The notes under the pieces: model-generated | Database searches by the model: none | The model's input: only the letters and a program-made list of their open reading frames with translations | What the model was told of the DNA's origin: nothing | Shown here: positions 53,729 through 62,370 of the stretch, one piece after another | How positions within the stretch are numbered: position 1 is the stretch's first letter | Layout of the letters: the number at the start of each line of letters is the position of its first letter | Source: Sphingobacterium sp. UGAL515B_05 | GTDB taxonomy: Bacteria > Bacteroidota > Bacteroidia > Sphingobacteriales > Sphingobacteriaceae | Direction: 5' to 3' | Assembly (NCBI RefSeq): GCF_033097525.1 | Contig: NZ_CP109907.1 | Span: 4,526,001-4,590,000, forward strand | DNA length: 64,000 bases | Made by a program: the position numbers and the translations under genes

Positions 53729-54409
53729 ATGTCAACAAAAACACATCTAATTGCACCATCCGTTCTTGCTGCAGACTTTGCAAAATTATACGATGATATC
53801 ATCATGGTAAACAACAGTGAGGCAGATTGGTTTCATATTGATATTATGGACGGTGTTTTCGTTCCAAATATCTCTTTTGGATTTCCAGTTATGCAGGCTA
53901 TTGCAAAACATGCTGCTAAACCTTTGGATGTACATTTGATGATTGTTGATCCAGACCGTTATCTGCAGGTATGTAAAGACTCGGGTGCAGCGATCATTAC
54001 CGTGCATTATGAGGCCTGTACACATTTGCATCGTACACTGGCTGCTATTAAAGAATTGGGCTGTAAAGCAGGGGTTGCATTGAATCCACATACGCCAGTA
54101 GCACTTTTAAAAGATGTTCTTGCGGATCTGGACTTGGTCTGTATCATGTCGGTCAATCCAGGGTTCGGCGGTCAGAAATTTATTCCAAATACCTATGCCA
54201 AGGTACAGGAACTAAGGGCCATGGCACAGGGAATGAATGATGGTCTGCTGATTGAAATCGATGGGGGAGTAACGACCGCGAATGCAGCACAGTTATTGAA
54301 AGCCGGAGCAGATGTGCTGGTGGCAGGGTCATTTGTATTCAACGCGACAGATCCTCTGGAAACCGTGAAAGCATTAAAAGACATTGATATAACTGTAGAA
54401 AGTATATAA
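53729..54409 (+). CDS. rpe: Ribulose-phosphate 3-epimerase
   Basis: Pentose phosphate pathway enzyme that interconverts ribulose 5-phosphate and xylulose 5-phosphate. The 226-residue TIM barrel has the family motifs IAPSVLAADFAKL, HIDIMDGVFVPNISFG (metal His and Asp), LDVHLMIVDPD, the phosphate/metal-site VNPGFGGQKFIPN, and IEIDGGVTTANA. The upstream ATG at 53684 is discarded because it precedes the -7 element. Single-gene unit with a terminator. Confidence 0.96.
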   Translation: MSTKTHLIAPSVLAADFAKLYDDIIMVNNSEADWFHIDIMDGVFVPNISFGFPVMQAIAKHAAKPLDVHLMIVDPDRYLQVCKDSGAAIITVHYEACTHLHRTLAAIKELGCKAGVALNPHTPVALLKDVLADLDLVCIMSVNPGFGGQKFIPNTYAKVQELRAMAQGMNDGLLIEIDGGVTTANAAQLLKAGADVLVAGSFVFNATDPLETVKALKDIDITVESI

Positions 54410-54413
54410 AACG

Positions 54414-54449
54414 AAAAGGTGATTTAATAATATAAATCACCTTTTTTTT
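54414..54449 (+). terminator. rpe terminator
   Basis: AAAAGGTGATTTA and TAAATCACCTTTT arms around a short AT loop, then a T tract. Confidence 0.92.
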
Positions 54450-54573
54450 GAAAGAAATAAATACAATATAGCGGATTTCAAAAAAAGATGGCAGGATTGC
54501 ATAAATGCTGTTTAGAACAATTCCAAATTGATTTAAATAAATGGAATGCATGCGTTTAAAGTTGGATTTTCAC

Positions 54574-54768
54574 TATTTTTGTAATTAGTCATACAAGTTG
54601 ATTTACGACAAATAGATCAGCTTCGAAACATGAAGTGGAAGGGCTAATTTGTGATTTGTCAGGGAGGACCCGATAGATGGCGTATTTGCTTAATTATATT
54701 ACAGACATGGCGGTTTAGAAAGACATAGGTGTTTTTATGCTACCCATAAAATAGAAAGATAGATATCT
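54574..54768 (+). promoter_or_regulatory. acnB promoter and long 5' leader
   Basis: A -7 element TATTTTTG (54574-54581) is followed by about 185 untranslated bases before acnB. The leader can form a CTTC/GAAG hairpin inside an ACAAAT/ATTTGT stem, and contains two very short open frames (MKWKG, and a 13-codon frame starting MAYLLNYITDMAV). No known riboswitch consensus was identified. Confidence 0.4.
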
Positions 54769-57531
54769 ATGAGTATTTACAACGATTACGTACAAGAGGT
54801 TGTAGAACGAGAAGGCCAAGGGTTACATCCTAAGCCTATTGATGGAGCAGAATTACTAAGTGAGGTAATTGCTCAGATTAAAGATTTAAACAATGAAAAT
54901 AGAGCTGAATCTTTAAGATTGTTTATTTACAACACGTTGCCGGGTACTACGCCTGCAGCGGGTGTTAAAGCACAATTCCTAAAGGAAATTGTTTTGGGTG
55001 AATCAGTTGTTGCTGAAATTGCACCTGATTTCGCTTTTGAATTGTTGTCACATATGAAGGGTGGCCCTTCAATCAAGGTTTTATTGGACCTGGCTTTGGG
55101 TACAGACTTAGCTATTGCAAAACAGGCGGCCGAGGTGCTTAAAACACAAGTTTTCTTATATGACGCGGATACTGCTCGTTTGAAAGAAGCTTTTGAGCAA
55201 GGCAATGAGGTTGCAAAAGATATTTTAGAAAGCTACGCAAAAGCAGAGTTTTTTACAAAACTGCCTGAGGTTGCTGAGGAAATTCAGGTGGTTACGTTTA
55301 TCGCTGGTGAAGGTGATATCTCGACAGATTTATTGTCGCCAGGTAACCAGGCGCACTCACGTTCAGATCGTGAATTACATGGAAAATGTATGATCACACC
55401 TGAAGCACAGCAACAGATCGTCGCCTTACAGGCGCAACACCCTGGTAAAAGTGTCATGTTAATTGCTGAGAAAGGAACAATGGGTGTGGGGTCATCTCGT
55501 ATGTCGGGTGTCAACAACGTTGCATTATGGACGGGTAAACAAGCGAGTCCTTATGTTCCTTTTGTGAACATCGCACCAATTGTAGGCGGTACAAATGGTA
55601 TCTCACCTATTTTCTTGACCACAGTGGATGTGACCGGAGGTATCGGTATAGACCTTAAAAACTGGGTGAAGAAAGTGGATGAAAATGGCAACGTAATCCG
55701 TAACGAGAAAAATGAGCCAATCCTTGAAGAAGCTTATTCTGTCGCAACAGGTACTGTCTTAACGATCAATACTAAGACTAAAAAATTATATAATGGCGAG
55801 CAGGAGCTGATCGATATTTCCAAAGCTTTGACTCCACAAAAAATGGAATTTATTAAAGCAGGTGGTTCTTATGCTATTGTCTTTGGTAAAAAAATCCAAA
55901 CTTTTGCAGCGGAAACGTTAGGCATTCAAGCGCCGACAGTATTTGCCCCATCAAAAGAAATCACGATTGAAGGACAAGGGTTGACTGCTGTAGAGAAAAT
56001 TTTTAATAAAAATGCGGTTGGTGTAACTCCAGGTAAAGTATTACATGCCGGTTCTGACGTTCGCGTTAAAGTAAATATTGTTGGTTCTCAGGATACAACA
56101 GGTTTGATGACAGCGCAGGAACTTGAAGCAATGGCTGCGACTGTAATTGCACCTACTGTAGACGGCGCTTATCAATCGGGTTGTCATACGGCATCGGTTT
56201 GGGATAAAAAAGCACAAGCGAATATTCCAAAATTGATGAAATTTATGAATGACTTTGGATTGATCACAGCACGTGACCCTCAAGGTGTATATCATTCAAT
56301 GACAGACGTTATTCATAAGGTATTAAATGATATTACAATAGATGAATGGGCGATCATTATCGGAGGTGATTCACATACCCGTATGTCTAAAGGTGTTGCT
56401 TTTGGAGCTGACTCTGGTACGGTGGCGCTAGCTTTAGCGACAGGTGAAGCTTCTATGCCAATCCCAGAATCGGTAAAAGTTACATTTAAAGGCAGTATGA
56501 AAGAACATATGGATTTCCGTGATGTGGTTCATGCTACACAAGCACAGATGCTGCAGCAATTTGCTGGCGAGAACGTTTTCCAAGGCAGAATTATTGAAGT
56601 TCATATCGGAACGCTTTTAGCCGATCAGGCATTTACTTTTACTGACTGGACTGCAGAAATGAAGGCGAAAGCTTCTATTTGTATTTCACAGGATAATACA
56701 TTGATCGAATCATTGGAGATCGCTAAAAACCGTATCCAGATTATGATCGATAAAGGCATGGAAAACAAAAACAACGTTTTGCAAGGCTTAATTGACAAGG
56801 CGAATAAACGTATTGAGGAAATTAAATCTGGTGCTAAGCCTGCGTTAACTCCAGATACCAATGCCAAATATTATGCAGAAGTTGTTATTGATCTGGATAT
56901 CATTGAAGAACCAATGATTGCCGACCCGGATGTGAATAATGCGGATGTTTCCAAACGTTATACACACGATACAATTCGCGACCTTTCGTACTACGGTGGA
57001 AACAAAAAGGTAGACTTAGGTTTCGTCGGTTCTTGTATGGTTCACAAAGACGATTTGAAAATCGTATCGAAGATGTTGAAAAACATTGAACAGCAGAAAG
57101 GTGTCGTTACGTTTGAAGCTCCTTTGGTCGTTGCAGCTCCAACGTACAATATTATCGATGAACTGAAAGCGGAAGGCGATTGGGAATTCTTACAAAAATA
57201 CTCTGGATTTGAATTTAGCGATGCTTTACCAAAAAGTACTGCACGTACTGAATACGAGAATATTATGTACTTGGAACGCCCTGGTTGTAACCTTTGTATG
57301 GGTAACCAGGAAAAAGCAGCTAAAGGTGACACGGTAATGGCTACTTCAACGCGCTTATTCCAAGGACGTGTTGTTGAAGATAGGGATGGTAAAAAAGGGG
57401 AGTCTTTATTAGCATCAACTCCAGTTGTTGTTCTTTCAGCGATCTTGGGCCGTATTCCGAATATCGAAGAATATAAAGCTGCTGTGGAAGGCATTAACTT
57501 AACAAAGTTTGCGCCTATTCCAACAAAATAA
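54769..57531 (+). CDS. acnB: Bifunctional aconitate hydratase 2 / 2-methylisocitrate dehydratase
   Basis: TCA-cycle enzyme with a 4Fe-4S cluster, 920 residues, of the AcnB layout: an N-terminal HEAT-like domain (1-165), the swivelling domain early in the chain (unlike AcnA), then the catalytic domains. Cluster ligands: Cys 756 in FVGSCMVHK and Cys 840 and 843 in PGCNLCMG. GDSHTRMSKG and SGCHTASVWD are further active-site motifs. AcnB converts citrate to isocitrate and can dehydrate 2-methylcitrate derivatives in propionate metabolism. It is first in an operon with a second aconitase, 50 bases downstream. Confidence 0.96.
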   Translation: MSIYNDYVQEVVEREGQGLHPKPIDGAELLSEVIAQIKDLNNENRAESLRLFIYNTLPGTTPAAGVKAQFLKEIVLGESVVAEIAPDFAFELLSHMKGGPSIKVLLDLALGTDLAIAKQAAEVLKTQVFLYDADTARLKEAFEQGNEVAKDILESYAKAEFFTKLPEVAEEIQVVTFIAGEGDISTDLLSPGNQAHSRSDRELHGKCMITPEAQQQIVALQAQHPGKSVMLIAEKGTMGVGSSRMSGVNNVALWTGKQASPYVPFVNIAPIVGGTNGISPIFLTTVDVTGGIGIDLKNWVKKVDENGNVIRNEKNEPILEEAYSVATGTVLTINTKTKKLYNGEQELIDISKALTPQKMEFIKAGGSYAIVFGKKIQTFAAETLGIQAPTVFAPSKEITIEGQGLTAVEKIFNKNAVGVTPGKVLHAGSDVRVKVNIVGSQDTTGLMTAQELEAMAATVIAPTVDGAYQSGCHTASVWDKKAQANIPKLMKFMNDFGLITARDPQGVYHSMTDVIHKVLNDITIDEWAIIIGGDSHTRMSKGVAFGADSGTVALALATGEASMPIPESVKVTFKGSMKEHMDFRDVVHATQAQMLQQFAGENVFQGRIIEVHIGTLLADQAFTFTDWTAEMKAKASICISQDNTLIESLEIAKNRIQIMIDKGMENKNNVLQGLIDKANKRIEEIKSGAKPALTPDTNAKYYAEVVIDLDIIEEPMIADPDVNNADVSKRYTHDTIRDLSYYGGNKKVDLGFVGSCMVHKDDLKIVSKMLKNIEQQKGVVTFEAPLVVAAPTYNIIDELKAEGDWEFLQKYSGFEFSDALPKSTARTEYENIMYLERPGCNLCMGNQEKAAKGDTVMATSTRLFQGRVVEDRDGKKGESLLASTPVVVLSAILGRIPNIEEYKAAVEGINLTKFAPIPTK

Positions 57532-57581
57532 TGAGTGATTAGGGTTTAGTAACTTAATTAAACAATATAAATTAGAGAGAT

Positions 57582-59846
57582 ATGGCTTTTGATATAGATA
57601 TGATTAAAAAGGTCTATAGCCAATATGACGAGCGCATTACTGCGGCTCGTCAAGTGGTTAACAAACCTTTGACTTTATCTGAGAAAATTTTGTATGCCCA
57701 CCTTTGGGATGGCAATGCTACTGAAGATTACAAACGTGGCGTTTCTTACGTCGACTTTGCTCCAGATCGCGTTGCTATGCAAGATGCAACTGCACAGATG
57801 GCATTATTGCAATTTATGCAAGCTGGGCGTCCAAAGGTGGCAGTTCCTTCTACTGTACACTGTGATCACTTGATTCAGGCGAAAGAAGGAGCAGACAAAG
57901 ATTTAGCACGAGCTAAAAACGAAAGCTCTGAAGTATTTAACTTTTTGAGTTCTGTGTCCAATAAGTATGGTATCGGTTTCTGGAAACCTGGAGCAGGTAT
58001 TATTCACCAGGTTGTTTTGGAAAACTATGCTTTTCCAGGCGGTATGATGATTGGTACAGACTCGCATACGGTGAACGCCGGCGGTTTAGGTATGGTTGCG
58101 ATCGGTGTGGGTGGTGCTGATGCTTGTGATGTCATGGCAGGTTTGCCTTGGGAGCTTAAATTTCCTAAGCTGATCGGTGTAAAATTGACAGGTAAGCTCA
58201 GCGGATGGGCTGCAGCAAAAGACGTGATCTTGAAAGTTGCAGGTATCTTGACTGTAAAAGGCGGAACAGGTGCTATCGTTGAATATTTTGGCGAAGGTGC
58301 GGAATCTTTATCTTGTACAGGAAAAGGAACAATCTGTAACATGGGCGCTGAAATTGGCGCGACAACCTCAACTTTCGGGTACGACGAATCCATGGAGCGT
58401 TATTTACGTGCTACCGGTCGTGCCGAAGTGGCGGATGCGGCAAATGTGATTAGAGAGCACTTGACAGCGGATGCCGAAGTTTATGCTAATCCTGAGCAGT
58501 ATTTCGATCAGTTAATAGAAATCAATCTATCTGAGCTGGAGCCTTCTCTAAATGGTCCTTTTACACCAGATTTGTATACACCAGTTTCACGCATGCGCGA
58601 AGAAGCTGAAAAGAATGGCTGGCCATTGCAAGTGGAATGGGGATTGATCGGTTCGTGTACAAACTCTTCTTATGAAGATTTATCCCGTGCTGCCTCCATT
58701 GCAAAACAAGCAGTTGATAAAGGATTGATTACAAAAGCTGAATTTGGTATTAACCCAGGGTCAGAGCAAGTACGTTTTACGGCTGATCGTGATGGTTTGC
58801 TGAAAACTTTTGAAGACCTCAATGCGACAATTTTTACCAATGCATGTGGTCCTTGTATCGGTATGTGGGATCGTGTAGGAGCCGATAAACAAGAGAAAAA
58901 TACAATCGTTCATTCTTTCAATCGTAACTTCGCAAAACGTGCAGATGGCAATCCAAATACTTATGCATTTGTTGCATCGCCAGAATTGGTAGCTGCAATC
59001 GCGATTTCTGGTGATTTGGGCTTCAATCCGGTAACTGATACCTTGATAAACAATAAAGGCGAACAAGTGAAGCTAGATCCACCTGTAGGGGATGAGTTGC
59101 CAACGAAAGGCTTTGCGGTAGATGATCCTGGATATCAGGCGCCTGCGGCTGATGGTAGTTCGGTGGTGGTTGATGTAGCTCCTACTTCTGATCGTCTTCA
59201 ATTGTTGGAGCCTTTTGCGCCATGGGAAGGTACGGATTTGAAAGGATTGAAATTATTGATTAAGGCAAAAGGTAAATGTACTACTGACCATATTTCAATG
59301 GCCGGTCCTTGGTTGAAATACCGTGGTCACTTAGATAATATTTCAAACAACATGTTGATCGGTGCTTTGAATTTCTTCAACGAAAAGACTGATAGCGTTA
59401 AAAATCAACTCACAGGCGAATATGGTCCTGTTCCTGCAACACAGCGGGACTATAAAGCACACGGTATTGGTTCAATTGTAGTCGGTGATGAAAACTACGG
59501 TGAAGGTTCTTCCCGCGAGCATGCTGCGATGGAACCTCGTCATTTGGGTGTTCGTGCTGTTTTAGTTAAGTCTTTTGCACGTATTCACGAAACGAACTTG
59601 AAAAAACAAGGTATGTTGGGATTAACTTTTGCAGACAAAGACGATTATAACAAGATTCAGGAAAATGATACCATTGATATTATCGGCTTGACAACATTTG
59701 CACCAGGTAAACCTTTAACACTTGTATTGCATCATGCAGACGGAACGCAAGAAGAGATTTTGGCGAACCATACCTACAATGCGCAACAAATTGAATGGTT
59801 TAAAGCTGGTGGGGCTTTGAATATCATTCGTAAAAATCAAGGGTAA
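57582..59846 (+). CDS. Aconitate hydratase, mitochondrial-type
   Basis: A second, distinct aconitase of 754 residues, close to eukaryotic mitochondrial aconitase rather than to AcnB. Motifs: HCDHLIQA, DSHTVNAGGLG, cluster ligands Cys 359 in GSCTNSSYED and Cys 422 and 425 in NACGPCIG, and the C-terminal swivel with GEGSSREHAA. It follows acnB directly, so the cell expresses both from one transcript. The start ATG follows a weak GAGAGA site. The roles could be split by oxidative stress tolerance or by 2-methylisocitrate use, which sequence alone does not settle. Confidence 0.95.
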   Translation: MAFDIDMIKKVYSQYDERITAARQVVNKPLTLSEKILYAHLWDGNATEDYKRGVSYVDFAPDRVAMQDATAQMALLQFMQAGRPKVAVPSTVHCDHLIQAKEGADKDLARAKNESSEVFNFLSSVSNKYGIGFWKPGAGIIHQVVLENYAFPGGMMIGTDSHTVNAGGLGMVAIGVGGADACDVMAGLPWELKFPKLIGVKLTGKLSGWAAAKDVILKVAGILTVKGGTGAIVEYFGEGAESLSCTGKGTICNMGAEIGATTSTFGYDESMERYLRATGRAEVADAANVIREHLTADAEVYANPEQYFDQLIEINLSELEPSLNGPFTPDLYTPVSRMREEAEKNGWPLQVEWGLIGSCTNSSYEDLSRAASIAKQAVDKGLITKAEFGINPGSEQVRFTADRDGLLKTFEDLNATIFTNACGPCIGMWDRVGADKQEKNTIVHSFNRNFAKRADGNPNTYAFVASPELVAAIAISGDLGFNPVTDTLINNKGEQVKLDPPVGDELPTKGFAVDDPGYQAPAADGSSVVVDVAPTSDRLQLLEPFAPWEGTDLKGLKLLIKAKGKCTTDHISMAGPWLKYRGHLDNISNNMLIGALNFFNEKTDSVKNQLTGEYGPVPATQRDYKAHGIGSIVVGDENYGEGSSREHAAMEPRHLGVRAVLVKSFARIHETNLKKQGMLGLTFADKDDYNKIQENDTIDIIGLTTFAPGKPLTLVLHHADGTQEEILANHTYNAQQIEWFKAGGALNIIRKNQG

Positions 59847-59870
59847 TAATTCCTTGGAATAAAATAAATG

Positions 59871-59909
59871 AAAAGCTGCTTTCCTGGAAATGGGAAGCAG
59901 CTTTTTTTT
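59871..59909 (+). terminator. Terminator of the aconitase operon
   Basis: AAAAGCTGCTTcCC pairs with GGaAGCAGCTTTT around a small loop, then a T tract. Confidence 0.92.
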
Positions 59910-60056
59910 GAAACTGTCTGATGTTATTCGACAGAAAGAACTTTTTAGTTCGCTTTAATTACTCTCGGTGCTTGATAAGTCATGAAGGTTTGTTTTCTGA
60001 ATCGAATGATATTTCTGTGATCTTCGTCATATTTTACCATTTTCCATAGTTTTTAT

Positions 60057-60087
60057 TTGCTTATAAAATAGAATGCGGGTACTTTTG
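60057..60087 (+). promoter_or_regulatory. Promoter of the outer membrane protein gene
   Basis: TTG (60057-60059), 20 bases, TACTTTTG (60080-60087). It decides the start at 60109, since the earlier in-frame ATG at 60073 lies upstream of the -7 box. Confidence 0.65.
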
Positions 60088-60108
60088 CCCAACGTTTTTA
60101 GCACCGAT

Positions 60109-60981
60109 ATGAGAAAAATATTTTTAACGATTGGAGCACTTGCATTAAGTGTTTCTGCCTTATTTGCCCAAGAAAATCCTGAGATAGGAAAAAGCATTTT
60201 CAAACCGAAAAATTTGAGAACAGAAAGTAACAAGGGCAAATTCTTCTTCTTTTGGGGGTACAACTTCTCTTCTTACGCGAAATCAGATATTCATTTTACG
60301 GGTCCTAATTATGACTTTATACTCCATGATGTAAAAGCGGGTGATAGGCCAACTAAATTTGGTTCGACGTATTTTGATCCAAGCCGGTTAACTATTCCAC
60401 AATTTAATCTGCACTTTGGTTATTATATCAAAGATAATTACTCAATTTCGTTAGGATGGGACCATATGAAATATGTGGTCGATATTCCGCAGCAGGTGAA
60501 AATTTCAGGTTTTATCGGTGAAGAGATTTCTAATCCCGGTATCCCGACGGGAAACCGCGCCGGTCAATATAACGGTGAATTGATTACTGTAGACTCTGCC
60601 ATGCTGACATTTGAGCATACAGATGGTTATAACTTTGCCTCAGTAGGTCTGGAGCGTTATGATGACATCATCAATAATCGCAAAGGTCAACAGGTGCTGA
60701 CAATGGAATCTGGTGTGGATGTAGGTCTATTGATTCCTCGTTCCGACGTGCATCTTTTTGGCGAAGGAGCCAACCACTTTTGGAACATTGCGGGTTATGG
60801 TGCTTCGGCAAAAGTTGGTTTGCACTACCGTTTTTATAAAGGACTCTATCTTCAGGGGAACTTCAAAACGGGCTGGACTGATTTAACAAACATTCGTACA
60901 ACTGGAAGAAGAGGGGTAGATAAAGCATCCCAACAAATATGGTTTTTTGAAAATTACTGGGCTTTGGGCTTTAGATTCTAA
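60109..60981 (+). CDS. Outer membrane beta-barrel protein, unrecognised family
   Basis: Exported 290-residue barrel: signal peptide (MRKIFLTIGALALSVSALFA) then alternating strands with aromatic girdles (FFFFWGYNFSSYAKSDIHF, FNLHFGYYIKDNYSISLGWD, YLQGNFKTGWTDLTN) and a final Phe in YWALGFRF, the insertion signal. No specific family is recognised; the absence of a TonB box and plug rules out a TonB-dependent importer. Single-gene unit with its own promoter and terminator. Confidence 0.8.
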   Translation: MRKIFLTIGALALSVSALFAQENPEIGKSIFKPKNLRTESNKGKFFFFWGYNFSSYAKSDIHFTGPNYDFILHDVKAGDRPTKFGSTYFDPSRLTIPQFNLHFGYYIKDNYSISLGWDHMKYVVDIPQQVKISGFIGEEISNPGIPTGNRAGQYNGELITVDSAMLTFEHTDGYNFASVGLERYDDIINNRKGQQVLTMESGVDVGLLIPRSDVHLFGEGANHFWNIAGYGASAKVGLHYRFYKGLYLQGNFKTGWTDLTNIRTTGRRGVDKASQQIWFFENYWALGFRF

Positions 60982-60997
60982 ACATATTCATGAAATA

Positions 60998-61028
60998 AAA
61001 AAGGCTACTTTCAAAGTAGCTTTTTTTT
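60998..61028. terminator. Terminator between converging genes
   Basis: GCTACTT/AAGTAGC hairpin with flanking A and T tracts, between the outer membrane protein (+) and the MBL hydrolase (-). Confidence 0.85.
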
Positions 61029-61062
61029 GTTTATCCTATTTGATCTCCTTTGATTAGACCTC

Positions 61063-61899
61063 CTAAATCTCGCCCAATTTGAAAATGTCCTTTACGCGGA
61101 TACCTTTTTCAGTACGTTGAAGTGTACAGCATTCATGTATGGGATCGTGTTCGAAAAATAAGATGTATTCATTATCGACGATCTCATTCCAATAGCTGTT
61201 ACGTTCCTCCATGGTCACGAGGGGTCTGACATCATAACCCATAACATAAGGAATGGGAATATGTCCCACCGAAGGTAATAGATCCGCCATATAGAGGATT
61301 GTTTTGCCTTTATACTGTATCTGTGGCAACATCATAGCCTCTGTATGGCCGTGTGCATAACGGATAGCGATATTGTTTCCAAAAGGATTCTGATGATCTT
61401 CGACAAATTTTAATTGTCCACTTTCCTGTATCGGTAAAATGTTCTCTTTTAAGAAAGATGCTTTTTCGCGCGGGTTAGGATCGGTCGCCCAAGACCAATG
61501 GTCACTATTGCTCCAAAAATGAGCATTTTTAAAAGCCGGAACCAGCTGTTCACCTTCGCGGACTATAGCGCCGCCGCAATGGTCAAAGTGCAGGTGTGTA
61601 AGGATGACATCGGTGATATCGTTCCTGTCAAATCCAATATCTTTTAATGATTTATCCAGCGTTGCATCGCCGTGAAGATAATAATAGCTGAAGAATTTTT
61701 CATTTTGTTTATCTCCCAGTCCTGTATCGACCAGCATTAATCGATTACTGTCCTCGATGAGGAGCAGGCGGTTTCCCCAGGTACACATATTGTTTGAGTC
61801 GGCTGGGTTTGTTTTGTTCCAGATACTCTTTGGAACAACGCCAAACATTGCACCGCCATCGAGTTTAAAAAATCCCGTTTCTATAGCATGTAATTTCAT
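61063..61899 (-). CDS. MBL-fold metallo-hydrolase
   Basis: A 278-residue metallo-beta-lactamase-fold enzyme with the zinc motif THLHFDHCGG, an early LLIEDSNRLMLVDTGLGD strand-turn and later ligands in RYAHGHTEAMM and ADLLPSVGHI and EHD. The pattern resembles N-acyl homoserine lactonase-like and general MBL hydrolases; no signal peptide is present, so it is cytoplasmic. The fold supports hydrolysis of esters, lactones or thioesters; the substrate is unknown. Confidence 0.85.
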   Translation of the reverse strand: MKLHAIETGFFKLDGGAMFGVVPKSIWNKTNPADSNNMCTWGNRLLLIEDSNRLMLVDTGLGDKQNEKFFSYYYLHGDATLDKSLKDIGFDRNDITDVILTHLHFDHCGGAIVREGEQLVPAFKNAHFWSNSDHWSWATDPNPREKASFLKENILPIQESGQLKFVEDHQNPFGNNIAIRYAHGHTEAMMLPQIQYKGKTILYMADLLPSVGHIPIPYVMGYDVRPLVTMEERNSYWNEIVDNEYILFFEHDPIHECCTLQRTEKGIRVKDIFKLGEI

Positions 61900-62336
61900 T
61901 TGCAGATTATGTGTCTTTTAATGGTTATAAAGCATATCCAGTTTATTTTAAGCACAAGCAATTATTTGTCAGATAGCATCAAAGCCCCCTGTGCTCTTCC
62001 GTGTTCGTGCTACAATTGTAGCTATTTCATCTCTTTATCTTTACTCATGTTAGTCCGTCGGCCTGGAGATTGCTGCCACTTTCAACGATCAATGGCTGAT
62101 GGACGTGACACTGTCTTTTTTTTACCTTATTAATATTTGTAAAGGTTGGAACAATTTACGAAAAATATGTGATATTTTTTGATAGTGATAAATTGATGTG
62201 CTAAAAAAATGTGCTAAAAAGTTTATTTTTTTTTACTTACGTAAGTTGTTGTTAATGAGTTGTTTGTTTTTGTGTTTTTTGTACAATAAGCTTGATTTTT
62301 AGATAATTAAGTTTTGTTTTTAGCGAAAAATGCCTT
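61900..62336. other. Palindrome-rich interval upstream of pckA
   Basis: No gene is called. It holds the perfect palindromes GCTACAATTGTAGC (62009-62022) and ACTTACGTAAGT (62235-62246), a tandem ATGTGCTAAAAA repeat (62196 and 62209), and a possible RNA stem (62053-62104). The ACTTACGTAAGT palindrome about 90 bases before the -7 element is a candidate operator for a gluconeogenic regulator. A 77-codon frame at 61900-62133 is not considered real. Confidence 0.45.
62053..62123 (+). ncRNA. Candidate structured RNA
   Basis: GTCCGTCGGCC (62053-62063) can pair along its whole length with GGCTGATGGAC (62094-62104) if two G-U pairs are allowed, with an internal TTG/CAA extension, and T8 follows (62116-62123). 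The G-U pairs would become A-C on the other strand, so a plus-strand RNA is favoured. No known family is recognised. Confidence 0.35.
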
Positions 62337-62344
62337 TAAATTTG
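62314..62344 (+). promoter_or_regulatory. pckA promoter
   Basis: TTG (62314-62316), 20 bases, TAAATTTG (62337-62344). It fixes the start at 62371, because the earlier in-frame start at 62314 lies within the promoter. Confidence 0.7.
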
Positions 62345-62370
62345 GGCACATTTTAAAACAAACAAAAAAT

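Noticed and set aside
61900..62133. A 77-codon frame before pckA
   Set aside because: The translation has no recognisable domain, uneven composition, overlaps the palindrome and RNA stem, and has no ribosome site.
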